Shown here: positions 1-5,809 of the stretch, one piece after another
How positions within the stretch are numbered: position 1 is the stretch's first letter
Layout of the letters: every line of letters starts with the position of its first letter
Assembly: GCA_023250495.1 (NCBI GenBank)
Contig: JAHFAP010000119.1
Span: forward strand, 1-9,451
Length of the DNA stretch: 9,451 bases
Origin: Deltaproteobacteria bacterium
GTDB lineage: Bacteria; Desulfobacterota; Binatia; UBA9968
Reading direction: 5' to 3'
Translations under genes and position numbers: made by a program
Notes under the pieces: model-generated
The model's database searches: none
What the model was told of the DNA's origin: nothing
The model's input: the letters and a program-made list of their open reading frames with translations, nothing else

Positions 1-960
1 GCGGTCAAAAAACTGATCGTACGGCACCGGCGTCTCCATGTAACCTACCTTCTTGAGAAACTCCACGGTGAAGTTATAAGCTGCCTCCGAGATATCTCCG
101 TTGACGCCCCACAGACGCGGGTCCGCCATGTCGTAGGCCCTGCTCAGCACCTCCGTGGGTTCCTCCGGCAGGATCTTCTTGGCGATCTCTATAGTTCCCG
201 CTTTGTTGGCGGCGATCCATCGATTGGATTCAATAATGGCCTTGGCCAGTTTGTAGAGCGTGTCGGTATTCTTCTGAATGTAATCTTCTCTCGCCATGCC
301 GAACTCGTAAGGAATCTCCGGGACGACCTTGGGAACGACGACGAGATCGATGATCTCCGGATAATGGGCGAGCTTGGCCGCCTCGGTATTGGTGACCACA
401 GTCGCGTCCACCTTGCCTGCCACCAGCGCTTTGAAGCGATCCGCCGGGGAGCCGACGGCGACGTACTTAAATTTTTCCGGGTCGATTCCGCTGCGCTCCA
501 GAACGATGCGCGGGATGTGGTATGAGATCGCGCCGATGCCGGAGACGGCAATGTTCTTTCCGACGAGGGCCTGAAGTGTGGCGCCCGCTTCTTTACGCGC
601 GACGAAGTGATAGGGAGTGATCGGATTAGCGACCACCCAAAGCCGGATCGGAGCTTTTTTTGAGGCGCTCACGATTCCTTCGGTGGCGCCCATGTTGATC
701 GAGACATCTATGTCGCCGGAGAGCAGCGCCTTCACATGTGTCGCGTCGCCGCGGAACTCCACCACTTCTACATCAAGCCCGTACTTCTTGAAGAAACCCT
801 TCTCGATGGCCACGTAGGGCGTGATCGAATCGAGCGACGGCGGGCTTAAGGACGAACCCATTTTAATCTTTTGGGCCTCGGCTAGCCCGACCGCCGAAAT
901 GGCGACAACTGCGGAGAACAACAGAACCGCAATGGCCTTAGCGATGTAGCGAATGTTCAT
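1..960 (-). CDS. NMT1/THI5-like (NitT/TauT-type) ABC transporter solute-binding protein, C-terminus cut off
   Basis: The frame reads without a stop from an ATG at 960 to the left edge (320 codons), so the C-terminus lies outside the window; family members are usually about 320-340 residues, so little is missing. A strong Shine-Dalgarno (GAGGAGGAA, 964-972) sits just before the ATG. Residues 1-29 form a Sec signal peptide (basic start, hydrophobic core, AEA-Q cleavage site), placing the mature protein in the periplasm. The mature chain has the hallmark of the NMT1/SsuA-like type II periplasmic-binding fold: a YVAIEKGFFKKYGLDVEVV stretch near residues 46-64, then LLSGDIDVSI, and LVAGKVDATVV further on. 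Such proteins bind sulfonates, nitrate, pyrimidine precursors or other small organics; the ligand cannot be read from sequence. No permease or ATPase gene is adjacent on the visible side, but one could lie beyond position 1. Family assignment is firm, substrate unknown. Confidence 0.9.
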   Translation of the reverse strand, partial: MNIRYIAKAIAVLLFSAVVAISAVGLAEAQKIKMGSSLSPPSLDSITPYVAIEKGFFKKYGLDVEVVEFRGDATHVKALLSGDIDVSINMGATEGIVSASKKAPIRLWVVANPITPYHFVARKEAGATLQALVGKNIAVSGIGAISYHIPRIVLERSGIDPEKFKYVAVGSPADRFKALVAGKVDATVVTNTEAAKLAHYPEIIDLVVVPKVVPEIPYEFGMAREDYIQKNTDTLYKLAKAIIESNRWIAANKAGTIEIAKKILPEEPTEVLSRAYDMADPRLWGVNGDISEAAYNFTVEFLKKVGYMETPVPYDQFFDR

Positions 961-1029
961 ACCTTCCTCCTCGGGATTCAAACTATCAACGCAGCTCGTT
1001 CACGAAACGGCTGTTGCTTCGTCCTGCGG

Positions 1030-1058
1030 ATAGTATGGTAGGGGAAAATCGGTGTCAA
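1030..1058 (-). promoter_or_regulatory. candidate sigma-70-type promoter for the NMT1-like binding-protein gene
   Basis: Read on the minus strand, a perfect TTGACA (-35, 1053-1058) is followed after 17 nt by TACTAT (-10, 1030-1035; 4 of 6 consensus bases). The -35 overlaps the TGA stop codon of the cyclase gene. Transcription would start near 1023, leaving a leader of about 60 nt that ends in the strong ribosome-binding site at 964-972. This suggests the binding-protein gene is transcribed separately from the upstream signalling genes. It is a pattern match only. Confidence 0.4.
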
Positions 1059-2176
1059 GCGGAGCCGGAATGCAGAATGATGTGGGCGACGATTTCGAAG
1101 ACGACCATGAAAAGAGTTACGATGGCAGAGCCCAGCACAAGGGTAGTGCGTCGCCTCTCCAAGCGAGTCATTCCCGCCATCTGTTCTGGAGCCTCGGCGC
1201 GGAGTTTTCGCGCGTGCCAGAGAGTATAGAGATTAGCGAGAGCTCCAAGTGTTGCGAGAATCAGCACAGGGACGCGAATCGGCCCTTGATCGAGAAAAGT
1301 CAGAGCGCCGGCGAGACCGAAGAGCGTGCCGACGCCGAGAACCACAGCCAACGGGCCGATGAGACTTGCGACCGCGCACGGCGCGCCCAAGATCCCGAAG
1401 ATCACCGCGCCCCAGCTTATGGTTCGCTTGGGCTCTGCCTCCGGCATTTCAGCGGGGCGGGCTAGGTCCGTTCTCGCCTGCAAGCGATGGGCCGCGACCG
1501 GCTCGCGAAAACCCTTGAGCGCCAGCCGTTCTTCTGCAACTCCAGGGAAGTCGGCGGCGACCATCTCATAAGTGTCGTGGCTGATCAGGATCTCTCCGGG
1601 ATTGGTTTTCCCCTCCAGCCGCGCCGCCACGTTCACGACGTCCCCAATCGCCGTGTAATCCTTGCTCTCCTCCGAGCCGAGGCGCCCCACGCGCGCCCAT
1701 CCTGAGGCGATGCTGACTGCCGCCTGCAGCTCCATTCCAAAGCGCTGGCGCAAGCTTGCCATGTTGGACTGCAGCTCAAGCGCCGCGGCGACCGCCCGTC
1801 GCGCATGATCGGCGTATCGGATCGGCACGTTGAACAGCGCCATGACCGCGTCTCCTATGTACTTGTCGATGAAACCGCCGTGCTTGGTGATCATCCCGCT
1901 GGCCATGCGCAGAAAGGCGTCCACGACCTCGTGCGTCCGCTCGGCGCCCAGTTCGTGCGTCAACTCGGTGAAAGAAGAGAGATCGGCGAAAACCACCGTG
2001 GTCTCGACGAGACGCCCTTCCTGGACGTGAGTATCGCAGCGGCTGCAGATGTTCGGATTGCGCGGGCTGCGCTTGATTCCTATGGCGCGGAACAGGTGTC
2101 GCAAGGGCCCCGCGAGCACCGTGCCGCAGATTCCGCACTGGGGAGAAAGGCTGAGATGGCTTTGCGGCCGGCTCAT
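1055..2176 (-). CDS. class III adenylate/guanylate cyclase with N-terminal Cys4 knuckle and C-terminal membrane helices
   Basis: 373 residues from the ATG at 2176, one base after the TGA of the permease gene (TGACATG), so translation is probably coupled. A longer TTG-started frame to 2236 would overlap the permease by 59 nt and is less likely. Residues 14-47 hold CGIC and CSRC pairs, a probable zinc knuckle. The cyclase domain spans about 55-235 with metal-binding aspartates in FADLSSFT (D65) and IGDAVMALF (D109), a purine-specifying lysine K105 in FIDKYIGD, and DYTAIGDVVNVAARLE holding the transition-state N182 and R186. The Thr (T175) where class IIIa enzymes carry Asp points to subclass IIIb, usually adenylate cyclases. 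After a linker come three or four hydrophobic helices (about 255-296, 301-321, 345-368) that I do not recognise as a known sensor. All catalytic residues are present, so it is probably active, making cAMP from ATP. The catalytic-then-membrane order is unusual. Confidence 0.9.
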   Translation of the reverse strand: MSRPQSHLSLSPQCGICGTVLAGPLRHLFRAIGIKRSPRNPNICSRCDTHVQEGRLVETTVVFADLSSFTELTHELGAERTHEVVDAFLRMASGMITKHGGFIDKYIGDAVMALFNVPIRYADHARRAVAAALELQSNMASLRQRFGMELQAAVSIASGWARVGRLGSEESKDYTAIGDVVNVAARLEGKTNPGEILISHDTYEMVAADFPGVAEERLALKGFREPVAAHRLQARTDLARPAEMPEAEPKRTISWGAVIFGILGAPCAVASLIGPLAVVLGVGTLFGLAGALTFLDQGPIRVPVLILATLGALANLYTLWHARKLRAEAPEQMAGMTRLERRRTTLVLGSAIVTLFMVVFEIVAHIILHSGSA

Positions 2177-2177
2177 G

Positions 2178-3296
2178 TCAGCACACGTAGGGCTGGACCG
2201 GGGCGCCGCTATCACGGCGAGCGCCGTGGGAGCCAAACCGGTAGTGCCGTCGCTCCAGCAGCAGCTTGGTAATCTCCTGGATTGAAGTGACCACCGGGAC
2301 CGCTACAATGAGGCCGATCAATCCGAACGCGTGGCCTCCGACGATGACCGAGCCGATAAGCAATACGGGATGGAGGCGAACGCTTTTTCCGATGGTCATC
2401 GGGTGGATCAACGCAAGGTCGAAGAGCTTGATCAAAAGAAAGAACATCAGGACCTTCGCCAACGGGGCAAGGCTGGCAAATTGAATCATGGCGATCAGTG
2501 CGACCGCGCCTCCGCTCAGCACCGGACCCACGTACGGCACCACGTTGGCCAAGCCGGAAAACGCGCCGAGCAGCAGAGGATAATTGACGCCGAGCGCCCA
2601 GAGCCCCAAGGCTGTGACCACGCCGATGACCGCGCCGTTGATCGCCAAGCCGCGCAGGTAGCGACCGATGATCCGGTCGATCTCGCACCAGACGGCGACC
2701 GAAGTCTCAATGTGCGCGGGTGGAAGGTAGTTTATGAAGAGTTGACCGATCTTGCGGCTGTCGCGCAGAAGAAAGTAGGAGAACACCGGCACCAATACAA
2801 TCGCCAAGATGATCGAGGCCATGTGCGTGAGGAGGTTGGGGAGATTCGCTGTCTGCTGCTCGATGAGCGCGCTCAAGCGGGCGTTTCGGCTCTCGGGGCT
2901 GCCGACCCAACGTCGGGAAGCCGGGTAGTGTGAGATGATCTCCTGTTGAATCGCGTCGATAGCCTGCTCGACCCGTTCCGTGCGAGAAGAGGAACCGGAT
3001 GCAAGCGTGTTCACTTCGGCGCTCAAGTGGGGCAGAAGGAGGATGCCCACTGCCAACAAGACGAGGCCCAGCCCGAGATAGATCGCCGTAACCGCGAGGT
3101 CGCGCTTGATCGCGAGGCTCTCGGCGATCTTCACAAGCGGGTTGAAGACATACGCGAGCGCGGCCGAAAGCAGCAGGATGACAACGAGGTCGCGGGAAAT
3201 ATAGAGAACGAAAGCCGAGACGGTGATGCCCAATACCCAGACAACGGATGGCGCCGGGCGCCAGCGGCTTGGCTCTCGTGTTTCCCGGGCTTGCAT
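2178..3296 (-). CDS. AI-2E family (PerM/YdiK-like) membrane permease
   Basis: 372 residues from an ATG at 3296 preceded by AAGGA with suitable spacing; 14 nt separate it from the stop of the CNB gene. The chain shows the usual AI-2E layout: two N-terminal helices (about 18-55), another pair around 68-90, a soluble charged insert (about 92-155), and a C-terminal bundle of four or more helices (160-345). Family motifs are FSYFLLRD (172-179), RYLRG (212-216), ANVVPYVGP (250-258) and the HPVLLIGSVIVGGHAFG stretch (309-325) followed by GLIVAVPV. Members export autoinducer-2 (TqsA), act as Na+/H+ antiporters in some bacteria, or have unknown substrates, so AI-2 transport cannot be assumed. The position between a cyclic-nucleotide receptor and a cyclase suggests control by, or a role linked to, the cyclic nucleotide; that is inference. 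The last 20 or so residues are polar and extend past the usual domain end. Confidence 0.93.
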   Translation of the reverse strand: MQARETREPSRWRPAPSVVWVLGITVSAFVLYISRDLVVILLLSAALAYVFNPLVKIAESLAIKRDLAVTAIYLGLGLVLLAVGILLLPHLSAEVNTLASGSSSRTERVEQAIDAIQQEIISHYPASRRWVGSPESRNARLSALIEQQTANLPNLLTHMASIILAIVLVPVFSYFLLRDSRKIGQLFINYLPPAHIETSVAVWCEIDRIIGRYLRGLAINGAVIGVVTALGLWALGVNYPLLLGAFSGLANVVPYVGPVLSGGAVALIAMIQFASLAPLAKVLMFFLLIKLFDLALIHPMTIGKSVRLHPVLLIGSVIVGGHAFGLIGLIVAVPVVTSIQEITKLLLERRHYRFGSHGARRDSGAPVQPYVC

Positions 3297-3310
3297 GCTC
3301 TGTCCTTGAG

Positions 3311-3868
3311 TCAGCGGCGGCCCCGCTCTGCCGGCATCGGGGGCTGCTCTGCTGCAGCCGGGGCGCTGGGTCTGGGAGGGGCAGGGCGGATAGAGCCACG
3401 GGCTTGGACCACTCTCACATAGCCCGCGACAGCTTTCAGAAGGTTTCCCATCACGCGGATGGCGAGCGCTTTGTTGCCCTCGATCAACTGGTCAAAATGG
3501 CTCTTGTAGAGGATGAGCAGAACCGAGTCCTCGTCGGCGCGGGCGCTGGCGAAGCGGGGCTGATCGTCGATCAGCGCCAGCTCTCCGAAGTAGGTGCCGG
3601 CGGATAGAGTCGCCAGCGATTTTTCGACCCCGTCGGCGGCGTGGGTGATCGCGACTTTGCCGTCGAGCACGATGAAAAGCGCGTTGCCCGGATCGCCTTC
3701 CCGAAAGATGGCCTCGCCCGTCCGGTACTCTTTTTCAAAAAGCTTAACGAGCAGTTTGCCGAGCTGGCGCCGGGTGAGACCCGTAAACAACGGGACGGCT
3801 TTGAGCAGCTGAAGCCGTCGCAGCTGCTCGCCGTCGGTGATCCATTTCCGAAAGCGTCCCTTTGCCAT
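3311..3868 (-). CDS. stand-alone cyclic-nucleotide-binding (CNB) domain protein
   Basis: 185 residues from the ATG at 3868. The CNB (cupin-like jelly-roll) domain covers about residues 24-140. The phosphate-binding cassette reads YFGELALIDDQPRFASA (93-109), with the ribose-contacting E96 and the phosphate-contacting R105 in the same spacing as protein kinase A regulatory subunits, so cyclic-nucleotide binding is well supported and cAMP the likelier ligand. The domain starts with LLKAVPLFTGLTRRQL, the usual N-terminal helix. A helix near 120-155 follows, then a Pro/Ala-rich tail (about 160-185). There is no helix-turn-helix, so it is not a CRP/FNR transcription factor; it more likely relays the signal by protein contact. 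It leads a three-gene set with the permease and the cyclase. A TTG-started frame extends to 3955, but its extra 29 residues are Arg-rich, outside the domain, and lack a Shine-Dalgarno. Confidence 0.9.
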   Translation of the reverse strand: MAKGRFRKWITDGEQLRRLQLLKAVPLFTGLTRRQLGKLLVKLFEKEYRTGEAIFREGDPGNALFIVLDGKVAITHAADGVEKSLATLSAGTYFGELALIDDQPRFASARADEDSVLLILYKSHFDQLIEGNKALAIRVMGNLLKAVAGYVRVVQARGSIRPAPPRPSAPAAAEQPPMPAERGRR

Positions 3869-3872
3869 AATT

Positions 3873-3878
3873 TCTCTT
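3873..3878 (-). promoter_or_regulatory. weak ribosome-binding site for the CNB gene
   Basis: On the minus strand AAGAGA lies 4 nt before the ATG at 3868. It is a modest and slightly close Shine-Dalgarno, but it favours this ATG over the TTG at 3955, which has no purine-rich element in front of it. Confidence 0.4.
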
Positions 3879-3983
3879 ACTCGGCGCCGCACGAACGACG
3901 AGCGACGCTCGACCGAACGGGCATCCTTCACGCGTGACCCCAGCGTGGTAAACAATGGGTGAGGCGCGCCGAATTTGCCGACC

Positions 3984-4013
3984 AGGGTATCTGATAAGGA
4001 GCTACGATGTCAA
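3984..4013 (-). promoter_or_regulatory. possible promoter of the CNB/permease/cyclase gene set
   Basis: On the minus strand a perfect TTGACA (-35, 4008-4013) is followed after 18 nt by TACCCT (-10, 3984-3989), which keeps only three consensus bases. Transcription would start near 3977, about 110 nt before the ATG at 3868. The -35 is good and the location, upstream of the first gene of the set, is right, but the -10 is poor. Confidence 0.25.
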
Positions 4014-4100
4014 CGCGAGGGTCACGGGCCTGTGGATGGACTTTTACGCCGGATTGGGCTAATCGGAATAAACATGGGTTAGAAATCGGGGTCGTTTCTC

Positions 4101-4622
4101 ATGTGGGTATTTGATCGCACTTTGCTCGAAATCGCCGTCCGCACGACCATCATCTATGTGGTCGTGCTGGTCGGCATCCGTCTCACAGGCAAAAGGGAAG
4201 TGGGCCAGTTGACGCCGTTCGATCTGGTACTCCTTCTACTCATCGCGAATGCGGTGCAGAACGCGATGACCGGCCCCGACACCTCTGTGACCGGCGGATT
4301 GGTGGCTGCGGTCACGCTGCTTGCGGTCAACGCAGTCGTGTCACGTCTGGCGTGGCGTTACACGAGGGTTCGAAAATTGGTAGAGGGAACACCGACGCTG
4401 CTCATCCATTCAGGGAAGATTTTGGAAGAGAACCTGGCGAAAGAAGAGCTGACGCGCGAGTCGCTGCAGCAAGCGCTGCGTGAGCACAGCGTAGCCAGCG
4501 TGGAAGAGGTGAAGCTCGCGGTCCTCGAAGTGGACGGCTCGATCAGCGTGCTGAAGAACGACGACATGCCGAGCGTCGCCCGGCCACATCACCGGATCCG
4601 ATTTTTGCAGCGCAAGACGTAG
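4101..4622 (+). CDS. DUF421 (YetF/YcaP-like) membrane protein
   Basis: 173 residues from an ATG at 4101; the preceding Shine-Dalgarno is weak (a GGGG around 4088-4091). Three membrane helices (about 8-27, 40-57, 63-83) are followed by a soluble domain (about 85-173). The signature RLTGKREVGQLTPFDLVLLL (27-46), then NAVQNAM and the TSVTGGL stretch (61-67), is the DUF421 core. EGTPTLLIHSGKILEENL (95-112) and EVKLAVLEVDGSISVL (136-151) match the conserved cytoplasmic part. The length is close to the shorter family members. Bacillus YetF-type proteins are linked to spore and membrane physiology and Escherichia YcaP is uncharacterised; no biochemical activity is established, so none is assigned here. 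It stands alone: 107 nt separate it from the next plus-strand gene, and it points away from the signalling set. Confidence 0.92.
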   Translation: MWVFDRTLLEIAVRTTIIYVVVLVGIRLTGKREVGQLTPFDLVLLLLIANAVQNAMTGPDTSVTGGLVAAVTLLAVNAVVSRLAWRYTRVRKLVEGTPTLLIHSGKILEENLAKEELTRESLQQALREHSVASVEEVKLAVLEVDGSISVLKNDDMPSVARPHHRIRFLQRKT

Positions 4623-4729
4623 GGGGCTCTTCGAAGCGATGAATATTACCCCGTACCACAGAACGCCCCGCTGGCGAATATCCGGCGGCAGAGGCGGGAG
4701 CCGTAAGAGTTTAAGGGGAGGAGACGACG
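4623..4729 (+). other. spacer before the binding-protein/TPP operon
   Basis: This gap of 107 nt ends in a strong ribosome-binding site (AAGGGGAGGAGA, 4713-4724) ahead of the ATG at 4730. A loose inverted repeat (CCGCTGG and CCGGCGG, around 4668-4688) could fold imperfectly but has no T-run, so it is not a convincing terminator. No clear -35/-10 pair was found, so read-through from the DUF421 gene cannot be excluded. Confidence 0.4.
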
Positions 4730-5767
4730 ATGCAAGCGAAGAAACGTGAGCGTGTATGGATTGTCGCGCCGGCCGGTTTTCTAACGGTTTTACTGATCGC
4801 CGGGACATGCTTGTCGCAGGACACAAGGCTCGCCGAGGCGCGGCGGGAAGGGAAGATCGTCTGGTACACCGGGGCGGCCCTTTTCACCGCCGAGCGGGTC
4901 GCCAGCCTCTTCGAGCAGGCTTATCCTGGAATCAAGGTCGAGGTTCAGCGCTCAGGCTCGGAGCGGATCCTTCAGCGAGTCATGCAGGAGTCAGCGGCGG
5001 GGATCAAGAACGCCGATGTCTTTAACTCCTCCGATGTCGGCCACTACGTGCTCTTGAAGAAGAAGGGGATGCTGGCCAAATACTCGCCTACCGGCACTGA
5101 GCGTTTTCCCGAAGCCTTTCGCGACCCGGATGGGATCGCTCTCGGATGGCGGGCCTTCCTGATCGTGATCTCTTACAACTCCAAGCTTCTCGCCAGCGGG
5201 GACGCGCCCAAGAGCTGGAAGGATCTCCTCGATCCGAAGTGGAAAGGTAAGCTCGTGACTGCCCACCCTGGTTATAGCGGGAGCATCGCCACCTACATGC
5301 TGGCGTTGGTGAATCTTTACGGCTGGGACTACTTCAAGCAGTTGGCTCAGAACAAGCCCCATCTGACACAATCGGTCCACGATCCCGCGCAGGTGGTCGA
5401 GGCGGGAGAGAGAATGGTAGGGGCGAACGGGGCAGACTACTTTCTCTACACGCAGAAAAAGAAAGGAAATCCGATCGGTATCGTCTATCCGCAAGACGGC
5501 GTACCGCTGGTCGTTTCGCCCTCGGCGATCACCAGCTTCGCTCCTCACCCGACAGCCGCTAGACTCTTTACAGACTTCATCTTCACCAAGGATGTCCAGC
5601 AGTTCCTGGCAGACAGCGAGGGGCTCTACGTCCCCCATCCCGAGGTGACCTACCTCTCAGACAAGCCAAAGCTCTCCGATCTCAAACTCCTAACAGTGGA
5701 TCCGGAGGAACTGGAGCGGCGGACGGAGGAGATCAAGAAGCGCTTCGTCGAATTCTTCGGCGCGTAA
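4730..5767 (+). CDS. family-1 (ferric/spermidine-type) extracellular solute-binding protein
   Basis: 345 residues; the ATG at 4730 follows a strong Shine-Dalgarno. A Sec signal peptide (about 1-29: KKRER basic start, hydrophobic core 11-25) ends near LSQ-D; the AGTC before it does not fit a lipobox, so this is probably a soluble periplasmic protein. The mature chain has the two-lobed type II binding fold of the AfuA/FbpA-like group: GKIVWYTGA (41-49), YPGIKVEV (65-72), ADVFNSSD (95-102), the hinge-region SWKDLLDPKWKGKL (162-175) and GNPIGIVYPQDG (247-258), then the C-terminal RLFTDFIFTKDVQQFLA (278-294). This group binds ferric iron, but also thiamine, putrescine, phosphonates and organic acids. 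I cannot pick out the adjacent tyrosine pair of true FbpA, so iron is not claimed. It is followed at 42 nt by a TPP enzyme and then a secreted isochorismatase-fold protein, and no permease or ATPase is present, which suggests capture of an organic substrate. Confidence 0.9.
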   Translation: MQAKKRERVWIVAPAGFLTVLLIAGTCLSQDTRLAEARREGKIVWYTGAALFTAERVASLFEQAYPGIKVEVQRSGSERILQRVMQESAAGIKNADVFNSSDVGHYVLLKKKGMLAKYSPTGTERFPEAFRDPDGIALGWRAFLIVISYNSKLLASGDAPKSWKDLLDPKWKGKLVTAHPGYSGSIATYMLALVNLYGWDYFKQLAQNKPHLTQSVHDPAQVVEAGERMVGANGADYFLYTQKKKGNPIGIVYPQDGVPLVVSPSAITSFAPHPTAARLFTDFIFTKDVQQFLADSEGLYVPHPEVTYLSDKPKLSDLKLLTVDPEELERRTEEIKKRFVEFFGA

Positions 5768-5798
5768 AGTTTTTCTGTGAGTGGCGCGCGATGCTAAG

Positions 5799-5804
5799 AG
5801 GAGG
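5799..5804 (+). promoter_or_regulatory. ribosome-binding site of the TPP-enzyme gene
   Basis: AGGAGG lies 5 nt before the ATG at 5810 and fixes that start. The 42-nt spacer from the preceding stop has no visible terminator, which supports co-transcription. Confidence 0.7.
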
Positions 5805-5809
5805 CGGTA

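Larger units (their letters stand above)
3869..4100. other. divergent intergenic region between the CNB and DUF421 genes
   Basis: These 232 nt separate two divergently transcribed units and must hold both promoters. Besides the minus-strand candidate at 3984-4013 I see no convincing plus-strand promoter: TGGACT at 4037-4042 and GCTAAT at 4058-4063 are only 15 nt apart. A GGCGCGCC palindrome lies at 3963-3970. I find no CRP-type TGTGA-N6-TCACA site and no RNA gene. Confidence 0.5.

Noticed and set aside
1052..1465. Open frame on the plus strand opposite the cyclase gene
   Set aside because: Low-complexity charged translation with no family resemblance; it is the antisense of a well-supported cyclase frame. 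The same applies to long plus-strand frames at 2331-2933 and 2946-3422 and the minus-strand frame at 4991-5638.
2174..2236. Longer cyclase start at a TTG (2236)
   Set aside because: It overlaps the permease gene by 59 nt, adds residues with no domain match, and an ATG sits one base after the permease stop.
3311..3868. CRP/FNR-type transcription factor
   Set aside because: The CNB domain is clear but no helix-turn-helix follows; the chain ends in a Pro/Ala-rich tail.
3866..3955. Longer CNB protein starting at TTG (3955)
   Set aside because: The added Arg-rich segment is outside the CNB fold and has no Shine-Dalgarno; an ATG follows at 3868. It remains possible if transcription starts near 3977.
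4664..4695. Rho-independent terminator after the DUF421 gene
   Set aside because: The inverted repeat is imperfect and no T-run follows.
4793..4818. Lipoprotein signal (lipobox) in the family-1 binding protein
   Set aside because: The residues before the cysteine are A-G-T, not the L-A-G/A-type pattern, so an ordinary signal peptide is more likely.
4730..5767. Ferric-iron binding protein (FbpA)
   Set aside because: The fold fits the broad family, but the tyrosine pair of ferric binders could not be identified and the neighbours suggest an organic ligand.
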